A stretch of 64,000 nt of DNA from Stictocephala bisonia (Eukaryota > Arthropoda > Insecta > Hemiptera > Membracidae): positions 1 to 64,000 of the forward strand of contig JAQJVL010002528.1 in the NCBI GenBank assembly GCA_035578905.1. Direction: 5' to 3'. Every line of letters starts with the position of its first letter. Position 1 is the first letter of the stretch. A program made the translations under genes and the position numbers. Shown here piece after piece: positions 33,562 through 45,830 of the stretch. The notes under the pieces were generated by a model. The model did not search any database. It was not told where the DNA came from and was given only the letters and a program-made list of their open reading frames with translations.

Positions 33562-34700
33562 GCCTTACATACATACATACATCAAGATGAAGCAGAGGTT
33601 GTTATTTCAGACTTTCCATATCCGACACCTCCGATACCAGAATGGCAACATCACCTTCCTTTTTTTGCAAGAAGGTCTTCCCGGTGCTGGTCATCCTGGC
33701 GTATTTGTAATTGTACTTCTTTTGGAAGCTCATCACCTCAGCCCAGAGTAAACAAGCCTCTCTTCCCAGGGTCAAGTTGACGTAGATGTTGTTCTCACTC
33801 TCGTACCCAAGCTCCATGCGTGAATGGACATTTTTACCTTTGCTCTCCGACGCATCTCCTCCATGTCAAAGCGTCAGCAAAACTTCACGATGATCTCGCG
33901 CAGAGAATGTGGCTTGGTTGGATCCAGTTTGAAGCTCAGTGCACTCGCTACTTGTTTCACTACCAGAGCAACGTTCTTATGTTTTGTCTCAGGGACACTG
34001 ATTATTCCTAGGCAATTACTTCTGGAGTACTGCTCTCCCACAGCAACTATTTTCCTTAAATCACATATTATCTTCTTCAATGATGAATTCTCACACAACA
34101 AGTTCTCTATATTTTCCTCACATACTTTGATTTTCTTGGTACTTTCTTCAACATGTGCTTCACAGTCACTTATTTTTCTAAAGCACATTTCCACAGAGTT
34201 ACAATATCCTCTTTAAACTGCTTAAGCTCCTCCTTAATGTTGGTAGTTACCAACAGTCCAACTGAGTGCTGAAGTTTCATTCAGGTACTCCATGTTACTT
34301 TGCTTTATCTGACGAAATTTATCAATCAGTAGGTTAAGCTTCTCGTTGATGGTCTTAGCAGTATTGTTACGTGTATTGGGTCTGGCTGTCATTGTTGTTC
34401 CCAGCTGGCTCCGCCTCGCTTATCAGTAACCTTGACTTGATTGTGTTAGTGCTCACCGCTCCTAACATTACTTATATGGCCTTTACTCAAAATCTAACGG
34501 GTATTGGATAATAATAACTTTGCATATAGAATAATAACTGAAAATTACGAATAACAACTAAATTTAAATGCACACAAACACTCACGATTAAATAATCACC
34601 ATAACCCGCACAAATAGTAAGGAAATATGGAGTGATCAGTCACGCACTAACTTGCTATCATGCTATCCAATATAAATATAATTAATTTAGATTCATCATA
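33562..34700 (-). mobile_element. ORF1-only LINE-like retroelement
   Basis: The - strand frame starts MTARPNTRNNTAKTINEKLN (Met at 34392), has a coiled-coil stretch (KISDCEAHVEESTKKIKVCE, then ENIENLLCENSSLKKII), then EQYSRSNCLGI and VPETKHKNVALVVKQVASAL (the FP25-like RNA-binding domain common in ORF1 of insect LINEs), and after frameshifts ends NLTLGREACLLWAEVM .. KYNYKYARM .. GKTFLQKKEGD .. VSDMESLK. ORF1 proteins bind the element RNA. About 16 bases after the ORF1 stop an (ATGT)n tail (33562-33586 on the + strand as ACAT) closes the element; there is no ORF2. Stops and frameshifts make it inactive. Confidence 0.7.
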
Positions 34701-36486
34701 ATTAACTAGGGGTTTCATAGGTTGCTTATTGCAATTTCACTAATAAAAGATGGTACATCAAAGCGTTGAATTAGAAATCGTGATTTTCTACCATTTCCAT
34801 AAATTTGACACAAAAAGTTATATAGAAATATGTAAAAATCAAATGTGTAAAAAAACTCAGCTGGAGTGCATTTTATTGAAGAGTTAACATTTTCCATGTT
34901 AATTAACCCATTTTGTGTGTTATTTTCTTATATTTTATCCCCCCCACCACCCCAACTACTAAGCGAGCAAGTAAAGTGGTGTATGTATATCAAGGAACTA
35001 CATTTCCCTTGATATAATATAACCAATTTCAAGTACATATAGTAGCTTTCTGTTTAATTGTTACTCTTTTACCTGATTTACTTTACTATTAGTACACCAT
35101 CACTAACAATGAAAAGGTTTTTATAAATAAATTGATACATTTTATTCTTAAAATTTTCTGTGTATTTATATTGATTTCTTCATAAATTTAAAGTTAAATT
35201 TTCATAATTTTTAAAGTATCTTTCACATCTGAACAAAGAGGTAGTCTAATTAGTACATAAACAATACAATAACAGCTAATATAAAAGTTAGTATTTTGAA
35301 ATGAGGCCTGGACAGAACTTCTGCAGCTCTTGTGATGCAACATTTTGACATTTTTTGGTAAGTTGAAAGTATAATTACATTTAAAATATGTATTTTAATT
35401 TATTGTGTCAATGTCAATGAGAAAATAGAATAAATATACATTTCCATTACATTTAACACTATTATGTCTCACTTATTTGTGTAAAATACTTTTTTGTTTT
35501 AAATCAACATAAAACAAGCATATTTTGTTGTTTATTGTTAGGAACCAGAATATGCATGTTTTAAAATTTTAGGAATTTTTAAAAAGTTTTCTTCAAAAAT
35601 TGCTGTCTGGAACAATGTAAAAATATTAATATGTGATAGAAAGGTTAACTTAAATAAATATTCTTAACAATTTCATAATTATGACTGCTTTTGTTAATTT
35701 TAATTATTATTATTATATGAAAACTGCAGTTTTATTAATACATTTAGAATTTGATTTTTCAATACTGAATTGTATTTGAAAAACAAATGTTTCACTTGTT
35801 AAAATAATGTATGTATTAAATATATATGAGATTTGGAGCATGAATATAATACAGTAATACTATTAAGATACATCATTTAAATCTTCCATGCGATATCATG
35901 GTGTTTTACCTTTTTTTATGATTTTGGTAATCGTGGCAATTGGAATCGGGGACAACTGAACTTGTCTCTTTAAAAGAATTAATGGTTCATTTTCACTACT
36001 AATTTTGAAATAGGGCTGTGGTTTGGAAAAGTGTCATTAAATAAGTTTCTCGCCTCAAGTTTTAATCTGATCCCCAAAACTTTGCATCATTATCAATGTG
36101 TAAATTCGCATTCACTGAACTCCATCAGTTCAATAATGTACAATTAGAAGGAAAAAAATGAACCACTTGTTAACTTTGAGCACAATCATCTCGAAACTAA
36201 GTTTGTTATTAATACGTTTGCTCTATAATCAAACAACAGCTGATAAAACTGGGAACCCTAGTCTGTTAAGACAGGTCAAAGCTTATCATGGATATTACCG
36301 TGCGGTTGTTCTACTTTTAAACAGTTAGTAATAAGATATCCATTACTTTTTCAACTACAAATATTTTAAATTTGAATCGTCCGTCATTGTTTACTGAGAA
36401 GGGATAATGCCCTTTAAGTTTAACTGTTCATTTTCTTTCATCAAGATCTTGAAAAATAAGTGCAACTTAATGAGGGTTTACATTTA
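34701..36486. other. Non-coding interior of the Tc1-like host
   Basis: AT-rich; no transposase block was recognised. A short CCCCCCCACCACCCCAA run lies near 34940. Confidence 0.45.
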
Positions 36487-36864
36487 AAATTTTTAAGTTG
36501 GGCAATCTTTTGATACCAAACAAAAAGTGCAATTTTATGCCCAACTTAAGTATACTGTTTTGTTTTTCTAAGTGCAGTTGTTATAAAGTTATTATGAGGT
36601 ATCCATACTTTGTATCACCCTGTATATATTTACATCAATTATTTACAATATTCAAACATACATCAAATCAACCCTGTAGGATTTGCATTCCGCTATACAT
36701 TGTATCTGACAGAATATTGCAAATTCTTTTTGATTGAAACTTTATTTAAACAATTTAGTTAAATTATGGGGACAACTTGCTTGACAGTTGTGATTGATGG
36801 TTTGTATATTAGACATCAAGACCTTAGAGTTGTGAAAGTACATCAACACATTGTTTCTAAAATA

Positions 36865-37013
36865 GCATGCTGTATTCTTGTTCCTGCCCATTAATGAGCC
36901 ATCACCTAGTGGTGAGGTGCATGCTGTATTCTTGCTACTGCCCATTAATGAGCCATCACCTAGTGGTGAGGTGCATGCTGTATTCTTGCTCCTGCCCATT
37001 AATGAGCCATCAC
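36865..37013. repeat. 54 bp tandem repeat, three copies
   Basis: Copies start at 36865, 36919 and 36973 (GCATGCTGTATTCTTG .. CCCATTAATGAGCCATCACC). The first two include TAGTGGTGAGGT; the last is truncated. Because 54 is divisible by three, frames stay open on both strands (for example the 18-residue unit SKNTACTSPLGDGSLMGR on the - strand). Nothing outside the repeat supports a protein. Confidence 0.9.
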
Positions 37014-37803
37014 GTAAAGGTTGGGTTGTGTGATCTTCTACAGATATACAGAAGAAAATTTTTTCTCATTGAAATTTTGTCTAATAAACTCTCAACATAC
37101 ATTAAATTATTCAGTCTAATGAAAGATTGTTATTACAGCATATATTCTTTGCAGTGGAATTCCGAACTACTGTTCCACTGTCACTAGCAATGAGAAATCC
37201 AATTCGTCTCGTTTCTATCAGTTGTATATTCAGCTCTATCTGGTAATTCTCAGCTACATTTCACCATGCACGATTTAGTCCTTCAGTAATGTATTAAATG
37301 GTGAAACTTATGAATTTTCTTTGCAGCATTTTAGGGAGAAAATATTATTTAATGTGTATTAATAATTAACTGCATTCAAAGCTTTGCAAAATGACAAAAG
37401 AAAATAATTACAGTGATTTAGTCCTTCCAGGCTGTTAGAAGCTATCGGTAATATATAAGACATAATTGCAAGAAATTCATTAAGATATAAAAATTTCTTT
37501 TAATTTTTTTTTTTACTTTTGTGAATATACTATTTATTAAAAGCTGTAGGAAAATGTTTCACCTACACAGGATATACAGGAAAACCTCTCATATCATGAT
37601 TCGGAAATCACAGCTAAAATTAGAGGTGTGCGAGTACTGATAAAAATTTACAATAGTTCTAACTATTTGCAAATCATCTATTACTTTTATGGCTATATTT
37701 TATGGCATGTTCTCTAAATAAAAATCTTTTCAGTAGGACGCAAAATTCCAATTTCAACATAGTTAATGATATCAACTACTGGTGAAAGATGTAATAACAA
37801 ATA
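37014..37803. other. Spacer, nothing recognised
   Basis: AT-rich. At 37622 TTAGAGGTGTGCGAGTACTG resembles a hAT family 2 terminus but similarity stops within 20 bp. Confidence 0.4.
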
Positions 37804-38090
37804 GAAGTGTGTGTTGCATCGAACAATTGATGCACAAATAGAAGGTTCGATTCAGGATTAGTCAAAATGTTGATGCATTGAAAGTAACGCGAAGCATTAA
37901 TAGTGCCACGATGCAAAAGCAGACTGAATTATTCTGATGTGCAAAAATGACGAATTATTAAGAAAATACGCCTTTTTAATCAGTAATATGTACTGGTGCG
38001 TCTTTTAAAACTAGTACTTTGACGTTTTAAATTTAATATTTTACAATAAAATAGTTGTAAAATGATTATTACTCGAGTTTCATAGGTAGA
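37804..38090. mobile_element. hAT-like family 1 fragment
   Basis: Similar to the left 320 bp of the element at 19181: GAATTATTCTGATG, TGGTGCKCTTTTARAAC and AATAGTYGTAAAA type blocks occur in the same order. Right end missing. Confidence 0.6.
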
Positions 38091-38749
38091 GCCCTAGAAT
38101 TAGATGTGAATAAAACCATACCAGAAACGTTCCCATGAGTATAATCATTGATTTTGTACACACAGAAAGATTTCCTATCCAATGTTAAATTTGTGTCCCA
38201 AATTATCAGCTGTTTTTGGCCCATTGTGAAGCGCTAGTGTAGTAACATATAAACATAATGCAATTAAAATCAGCTGTAGTAGCAGACCTCACTAACTAAC
38301 CAAATTACTGGCATAAATATTTCTATTTGGTGAGTTATTATTTATTGTAGGTATATACGAGGTAGAGTCCGGCGGTTCCCGGAATCTGTGTTCAAAGACG
38401 CACAGTGTGGTTGCCAATAGAATTTTGTCGTGTAGCAGTTGGTACTACTCTTGGAGATGGGATATAGATAGCGCCACTATACTCAACCACCATTGTTCCT
38501 TTGTGGAGAGTGCTTTTCATGTGTTTACATTGTTGCTTTTTAAAAATGGCATTTAATGAACAATGAGCAAACATAAAATTTTAAGTTTTGCTTCAAAAGT
38601 CACCTTCTGAGACAATTAAAAAATGTTAATTCAAGCATACAGAGATGAGGCGATGAAGAAACGCCAAATTTACGAAAGGCATAATCGTTTTTGTAAAGGT
38701 CGCATGATTATTGAAGATGATGACCCTCATAGCAAGTGGTACCAAAAAT

Positions 38750-41103
38750 TAGGGTTGTGCGAGTACTCAAAACTTCGAGTATTTGATCAAGTATTTTACT
38801 ACTCGAACTCGGCTTGAAGCTCCTAAAACTCAGAAGTTCGATCGAGTAGTTGTATTTCATGAAATATCAGATTTACATCTTAATTTAGTTTTAAGAGTAA
38901 ACAGTTTTATAAGTTATCAATAAAAAATGTTTGTGTTTTATTTTACCCTTAATCATACGTTATCAGTTTGGTACGCGTAATTATGAACTGAACAATACGC
39001 CTAAGAATAGGTAGTACACGACGACAGTCAAATTAACTAGTCGACGTAGTGAACGAGTTCGTTCATTATGATTTGAACTAGTTCAGTTCAAAGTGATCAA
39101 CAGGAGTACAGAAGGTAGCGATCACTGTAAATAGTAGCGATCACACGTCGGTTGTCGAGTCTACTAGTCACTTGTAACCTAACCTAAAATAGCGTCAATA
39201 AAACAGAAGTGCTGGTTAGTATCTCTGTGACCCAAGATAAGGGACAAGAGATCCGGTTCAATATGCTCAAAAAGACATGTTACCAATACAAATCTAATGG
39301 TCTGTGCTCCATGGAAATTATGCATATTTTTGTTCATATCAATAATACTGTTCAATCAAAAGGGTCCCGAGAACGGGTCACTTTACATCCCAAAAATCGA
39401 ACTTCCCATCTTTTCTAGATGAAAGTTCATCTCGGTTGTAGTATATGTACGTGCAAGGAACCGTTCAGCTCCTTTTCAGAAATGAAATTATCGTATATTT
39501 CTCGCGAGTCGATTGAGGTCTATTTTGTTTTTTTAATCTGAGCAGAGAATTGTCTAATGATTTGAGGTAAGAAAATACCGTATCATATCATATAAAATAT
39601 GGTAATGGCGTTCTAGCAGTGTGTGACACAACATTATTGATTTATTTTCCGTCAAATAAAAAATAGATATGTATCCGTGGCGATCGTCTATTAATTATTA
39701 TTCCGAAAACGCCTTAGATCGCCAAAACCGTGTGTAATATTTGTGCATACGATATTTTTTCCTGTCAAATTGTTGAACGGTCTTCTGACTAGGTTAGACA
39801 ATAACACAGTTGGAGTGTAAAAGGTGGTAAAGTACGATAATTTTGATTCGTAAATTCACCGAACGGTTCCCTGTTCACATTGACGTTGATGTAAACTGTA
39901 AAACAATCACGAATCAACCAAAGTGAGGGAGAAACATGTTGGAAGACCTTTTCTAAACAAAATACGACGAATTTAGAGAGTCGGAAAATAATTTTTACTG
40001 AACCGAAGCCTTATCAAACGTCTCGTTTTTTATTTATTAGTTTGTCAATTAGCTGTCCAAAATCTTCACTGTATCACTAATTGGCATTTAGCTGATATTT
40101 CAGACTGCATTTCGTCGCCAATATCGGGTAGACCTATTATATTAGCCAACTACGTCTATGGTTTTCATTCGATTAAACCGGGTTTTAATGAATTTCTTGT
40201 TATGACATAATTATTTATCTGTTGTTCAGTGTAGCCTCATGTATTGAAGTAGTTTCAAGTTGCACATATTTCATTACCGATCATAATTTAAAAACTAATT
40301 CATCCTAAGCGACTTTAAAATTTATTTTTAGCAAACCGGCTTAGTTATTATTATCAGTTGATTGAACCAAAGTCTTTGTCATCCGGATTTTCAAATTTGA
40401 TTATATAATTCAGAGCTTATTTCCGGTTAGTTGTAACCTTGTTATTACTGAATTAAATACCCACAGAATACAGATCAATTCTTCTTGGCGTGTACACAAT
40501 CAATTTTTTGTTGAGAGGAGGTAATTCTCAAAGCAAATGACCGCATTTGGCAATAATGCTTGAATTTTAGCATCAGTTTGGTTGAATGCAGCTTTTTTGC
40601 CAACAAGCTTCACTACGTTTTCACGTTACACTTTGAACTGAACCACCAGATAAACATATCGGCCGGCTGTGAAACAGTATAATTGGCTTGCATAGGAAAG
40701 CCGATATGAGATATGAGTGAACAGATTAAATCTTTATAATCCATGTTGATTCAATTAATAATATACTTTCTTAATTCCTTACATAATATTAGTTCTGAAA
40801 AAAGGAAAAAGGTTAAACAAAACAATGCCACATAAAAATGTTGGAAAGCAGGAAGTAACAAGTTTTATTTATCAAATTTTACAGTTGCAAACAACAAATC
40901 AAAATTTATTGTGTTCAGTTTAGATGTATATATTTACGGATCTGGCAAAACTTAACATAGGCTTAGGATGGTGTCTGCCTTTTACAGTTGTCTTGGGTGA
41001 ACAGGAAATCCTTCTGTAAATACTCGCTTGAAAAATACTTGATACTCGAAAAAAATGCTAACTACTCGACTCGAACTCAAAAATCACTACTCGCACACCC
41101 CTA
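38750..41103. mobile_element. hAT-like family 2, copy B (complete)
   Basis: 2,354 bp with ends TAGGGTTGTGCGAGTACTC and, inverted, TAGGGGTGTGCGAGTAGTG. The flanks CCAAAAAT and TCAAAAAT form an 8 bp target duplication with one mismatch, as expected for hAT. Inserted in the mariner transposase. No transposase frame; long stretches are nearly the same as in copy A, including GAACGAGTTCGTTCAT and GAACTAGTTC near 39055-39085. Confidence 0.85.
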
Positions 41104-41614
41104 TCAAAAATGTTTGCTTTAGACTATAAAGTACAATGGATGACAACGGCTGTTATTTTATTGATGTTACCAATGCATGCAGGTCCTGATTAAGAGGGGG
41201 AAAAAAATCGTTACTCTCCAGTCACTAAACATGTGTTTCTGTACGAACCTAAAACCAAATATCAGTCCTCTGAATGGAAAACGTCACCAAGGAAGGAAAA
41301 ATTTCGCTTGGACAAAAGTATGGAAAAAGATCTGCTGGAGGTTTTTTTTTTTACTAAAAAGATTTAATTCACCATGAGTTCGTTCCCAAAGGTCAAACGG
41401 TGAACAAGGAACTTTCCAAGAAATTAGGCGAGATGAAATTAGGAAAAAATGGGCAGAAAACAATTATATTTTTTTCATGACAATGTCTCTGCACATCTAT
41501 CCCTGTTAATACCTAGCCAAGAGAGAGTTACCACCCTAAAATATCCTCCTTACTCGCCTGTTCTTGCACCTGCTAATTTCTTCCTGTTCACATGACCAAA
41601 AAGTATCAATAAAA

Positions 41615-41945
41615 AAAAAATTGGGTGTGCGTCGGACCACACGGTGGAAGTTATACTTCTTTGGCCATTCTCATACACCCACTCACGCACACAAACAGAC
41701 AGGATATATAAATGAAATATAAGACATTTTTCAATATTATTCAATATATTTATCTTCAATATATTATACGTGACTTCATTATTATATTATACACCTATAT
41801 TATCATTATCAGTAATTTCTTCGATTAACAATCGATTAATCGATAGTTCTTAAAAATTTGTTCTTACTTTTCAGCGTGACGCGGTTTCTCGACCAACATC
41901 CCATCCCAAAGTGTCTAACGGGCGCAAAGAAGTATAACTTCAAAA
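41615..41945. mobile_element. Small MITE with GAAGTTATACTTCTTT ends
   Basis: GAAGTTATACTTCTTTGG at 41647-41664 and its inverse GCAAAGAAGTATAACTTC at 41924-41941; further out, GGTGTGCGTCGG on the left. It separates the FFLF and KRERLADAEAV parts of the mariner transposase. Exact outer limits are uncertain; a purine/CACAC-rich interior is non-coding. Confidence 0.6.
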
Positions 41946-42293
41946 GAGAAAGATTAGCAGATGCTGAAGCTGTCAGATAAAATGTGACAAAAGCACTGAA
42001 CGACATTTCAGAAAATGAGTTTCAAAATTGTTTTGAACAACTGTATGGTCAAATTATTAAATTTTCAATAAAAGCCAATAAATTTTAATTTAATAAATTT
42101 ATAATTTGCAATTAAATTTAATAATTTAAATACATTTAAGTAACCAATATCAACTCGATCTTAACTGTATGATCGTTGGGGCAAGTGTGTTGTTGCAGGA
42201 GAAGAGTATTTTGAAGGAAAATAGGTTTTTAAGTTCTTCATTTTTTCCAATAAATGTATTTTAACCTATTCTGGGAACTTTTACCTCGTATAG

Positions 42294-44684
42294 TCAATTA
42301 CCCAAATGTTCATGTAGCAATGAATAAAAACCAGACGGACAGACCTAAGTTAATTTTTACTTATATAGATAGACTAGCCGACAGCCTTTGCTTCACTAAA
42401 GTGTGGTTCTCTATACTTGCTTATCCTTCATTCCAAGGTTCTCTCTAAACCAGAGCTAATCACTACGTTGTCCTTTGGCCGCAAGCAGCTCTTAACATTT
42501 TTTAGAACTGCAATAATTTATTAAAGTGCAGACAAGTAAAATCACTTGTTTGTTATTTCCAATTATTTATTTTAAATAAGTGTAGTACTATAAAACATAT
42601 TTGGTTTCTTGATATATACTAGGTTTTTTGCCGATAATGTATGTGTATAGGTTGAGAAAAGTAATAAGGCTCATCATGAAATCCTAGTGAGGAACCCTGC
42701 TCTAAATCATCACATAAATACTGAAACCCAGCTTGATAACAAAGGTTTCTTAGTCTAGAAAACCCTGTAGAGTTATTTTAGGGTGATGCTTATATTCGTG
42801 AAGCGTTTCACTTCTGCTATAAAGACAATGTTAATGATGCAAATAATATACCTATATTTAATACTTTTAAATAACATTGTTATATACTGTATTTATGTGG
42901 CATTTCAGGATAAGATTTGTCCTGTTAAGATTCATATAATAACCTGGGCCCACTGTTCAAATATAATATTTCTTTAACTTCATATACACCAGTTAAAGGG
43001 GGTTTCCTTTAAAATATATATGATTTGATTAGTTAAACTTTATTAAAAACAAAACTTGTTTTATATTTTTATCTGAAACATTCCAATTATTAAGAAATTA
43101 GAAGAGACAGGGCATCAGCAAACTTACCTAATAAGCAAGTCAATTAACCTCTTGCAGTATTGACAAATGAGACATAAACAACATAAGTATTATGTTTGTT
43201 CTATTGGTTATTACTGCATGGGGTTGGTCTTGCTGAAGCCTATATCTCTTATATACTATTTCCTGGCCCTTTAATCTAACCAACAATTAATAAGAAAGAA
43301 AAATTGTTAAATTTATAAACCGCAGTCGTGTTATTTTGAATGTGGTGATGATGTTTAAAAGATTTTATTTATTTTTTAAATGTAAAATATAAATAAATGT
43401 TTGTATTCAATTTTGTTTTGTATGTGTGTAATAATATCTTGTAATTTATTCCAGTGAACTGAACAAAAATTGATTCAAGTGTGAGTGTCGGCGGATTGTG
43501 TGACGGGTCAAGCGTAATGTATACTACTGTTACGTTCTATGTTTGTTCTATGTAAAGTGAGTATGGAGTGGATTGAGTGTAAATGTAGAACGGTTGTTGA
43601 GTGAGTGAGTTCGCGTTTTGTTGGGGATACCTTTTGTGGTATTATAATTATAATCAACATTTCAAATGGAGAACTGAGGTACATGACCAATAATAAGGAA
43701 TCATTAATTAAAATTATCTAAAAATAGTGTTAGCTCTAATTTATATTAATATATACTTTAAAGTATAATTTTAGTCACTGTTGACAAGTAAGTATTATAT
43801 GAAGTTTCAATATGAACTAATTATTTTTATTATTACCAATTTGTCATTTATATCAAAATGTGTTTTGTTAAAGTAATTTAATTCATAATAGTTTAAATGT
43901 ATATTTAGCTTAATTAACGATAAAGATTTTTCTAGTTTTGATATTTAGCAGGCCATTCTAGATACAGTTACTTATAAACAATAATGTACTATGGAGATCA
44001 TTATCTTTCTTTGGTAACACGTTTTAATAATAACAGTAATGTAAATACATTACCAATACTGTTATTATTTAAGAAATATTTTATTGACTTATTTACCGAG
44101 ATAATTTTTCCTTCTTATATTTCTTTGTTGTTTTGGCAATTAAATTATGACCACAAAGGTAACACTTTTGTGTACTTGCTGAGTTTGGTCAAATTAAAAG
44201 CAAGTTTATATGCTGAAGTATGACTTGCATTAACAGAGATGATTCAGAAATAAAATTGAAATGGATAGAATTAAATAATGACAACTATTAACAATCATAC
44301 AATCTTGTAATTGTAACAATTAGATATAGCCATGTGATTAAGTACACGAATTAACAATTTTTTATAAACAATTGTATTGTAATGGAGATGGGAAAGTTGA
44401 CTTTGCACACTAGAGAAATACATACTTAAAAAATAATATAGTTACAATTTTTATTAATGAAATAAGCTGATCTGCCATTACATTACTAAAGGAACATTTT
44501 TACTTAACCAGTTTTGTAGGACCAATAAAAGAAGCAGAATGCTACACATAAAATATTAAGAGCAAAAAAGTTTTTATCAATGAGTTCTTAATTTTATTAA
44601 TTAATAAAGACAAGCACTAGTATAATTTTGTTAGAAAATTTGCAGGAATATCTGAATTTTTATTATTCCTATTTTAAAAGTATC
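42294..44684. other. Spacer, nothing recognised
   Basis: AT-rich. A stretch at 43455-43640 is GT-rich with little similarity to neighbours (GTGAGTGTCGGCGG, GAGTGAGTGAGTTCGCG) and could be an untranslated leader, but no splice partner or frame supports it. Confidence 0.4.
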
Positions 44685-45830
44685 TTAACCCTTTGACTGC
44701 CAAGGGCCAGTGAGGTCGGCTTTGTAGTTAGTATCCAAAACCGCCAGAGGCAGACTACATCGGCCCACCATTTCGTAGCCAGAACCGCCGAGGGCCGATC
44801 TCAGCACCACGCACTGTCAAAACTGCCACGAGCTGATATAATTGGCTGTAATTTTTCCAGTTTCGTTATTTATAGGAATAAATAAATGGCATATCCCGTA
44901 GAAGGGAAATAGGCCCTCTTTAAGACAATAGCTTCAACAATTTATTTAATTTAGTAAATTAACATACGATAATAATGATTATTGACATTGATGTAGATGT
45001 CTGTCGATTATCAGCTGGTTTGTGCAAAATATAAACACTTAGTCAATATGTAGTATATAGTGTAAATAAAAATATGTTGACTAAACTTTTTATTGCTTAT
45101 TTAAAACTTAGTGTTTCAGTTAATTTTTTATATTTTTGCGGTGAAAATTATCTTTTCACACGCACTCTTGGGAATCTTTGAATTGTTAGCGTAACAATTT
45201 ACATCTATTTGAGATAAATAACATAACTATGTGTGATATTGTTATTAATTTGTGTTAAATTAGCTTTTTTATTACATTTCAGGCGCTTTTGGAATAATAC
45301 ATTACTATATGTAGAAAAATAATGCAAATAGGCTACTAAAGTAAGCATTATATTGATTTTTGCATAATATACAATCTTCCTCAAAATTAATTGATGTTAT
45401 TTATGAGTATATCTAGCCAATTTACAGGAAACATTCTTCATTAGTTGCTCTACAATAAAAGCAAGAGTTTAATGTTTATTTTTAAGTATGTTATTGAATT
45501 TAAAAATTAAAAATGTATAGAATTTTAACTTAAGTTTGTTAGTTATTTTTTATTTTCAACTCTAAATTAAACTAAAAACATAAAATGGTCTTAATAATCT
45601 GTAGAGAATAACTTTACAAAAATAATGACCTTAAAAACATTATTCTATCATTAAAATTAGTAAAATGGGAAATATTTATTTATACGTAAGCAAAATCGGT
45701 TAAAAATGGCTTGGCGGTTTTGAGTAAAACACCGCCGACTTGGCTCGGCGCCTGGCGGTAGCACTAGCGCGACTGGGCCCGGCGGTTTTGGGATACTACG
45801 CAAGTAATTCCTCAGCGGTCAAAGGGTTAA
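44685..45830. mobile_element. piggyBac-like TTAA element, 1,138 bp
   Basis: TTAA at 44685-44688 and 45827-45830; inverted ends CCCTTTGACTGCC and AGCGGTCAAAGGG. The first and last 130 bp are GC-rich with repeated AACCGCCRRRGGC / GGCGGTTTT and GGGCCGAT / CGGCCC motifs, against an AT-rich core. No transposase was recognised. Confidence 0.85.

Larger units (their letters stand above)
31618..36622 (-). mobile_element. Tc1-like element with ~130 bp TIRs, host of nested insertions
   Basis: Left end CAGGGTAATGGAAAAGTAAG and right end, inverted, CAGGGTGATACAAAGTATGG stay similar for about 130 bp inwards: GGATACC, AACAACTGCAC, TAGAAAAAC, GTATACTT and TTGGTATC occur in the same order from both ends. 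TA flanks both ends. It contains a - strand transposase fragment (31946-32194) and three later arrivals: a TTAA end (32461), a hAT-like end (33199) and an ORF1 retroelement (33562-34700). The sequences at 34700-36480 hold no recognised frame. Confidence 0.75.
38352..42293 (+). mobile_element. mariner element split by two insertions
   Basis: Ends are inverted: TATACGAGGTAGAGTCCGG with GGTTCCCGGAA on the left, GGGAACTTTTACCTCGTATA on the right. The transposase is in three pieces: DEAMKKRQIYERHNRFCKGR and IEDDDPHS (38640-38735); VFLYEPEIKYQ-type text (read as CFCTNLKPN/ KYQSSEWKTSP), HDNVSAHLSLLI and KYPPYSPVLAPANFFLF (41105-41590); KRERLADAEAV, NVTKALNDISENEFQNCFEQL and EYFEG (41940-42215). YSPDLAP, which carries the third catalytic Asp of mariner, reads YSPVLAP, so that residue is lost; frameshifts and stops add to this. 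A hAT-like element (38750) and a MITE (about 41620) interrupt it, and an AT-rich insertion sits at 42045-42160. Confidence 0.85.

Noticed and set aside
37840..37860. GGTTCGATTC as a tRNA B box
   Set aside because: No A box at a suitable distance and no acceptor stem pairing; it lies in a hAT-like fragment.
29283..39418. Conserved short proteins at 29283-29507 and 39209-39418 in hAT copies A and B
   Set aside because: The DNA is alike but the peptides diverge through indels, so the similarity is that of non-coding repeat copies.
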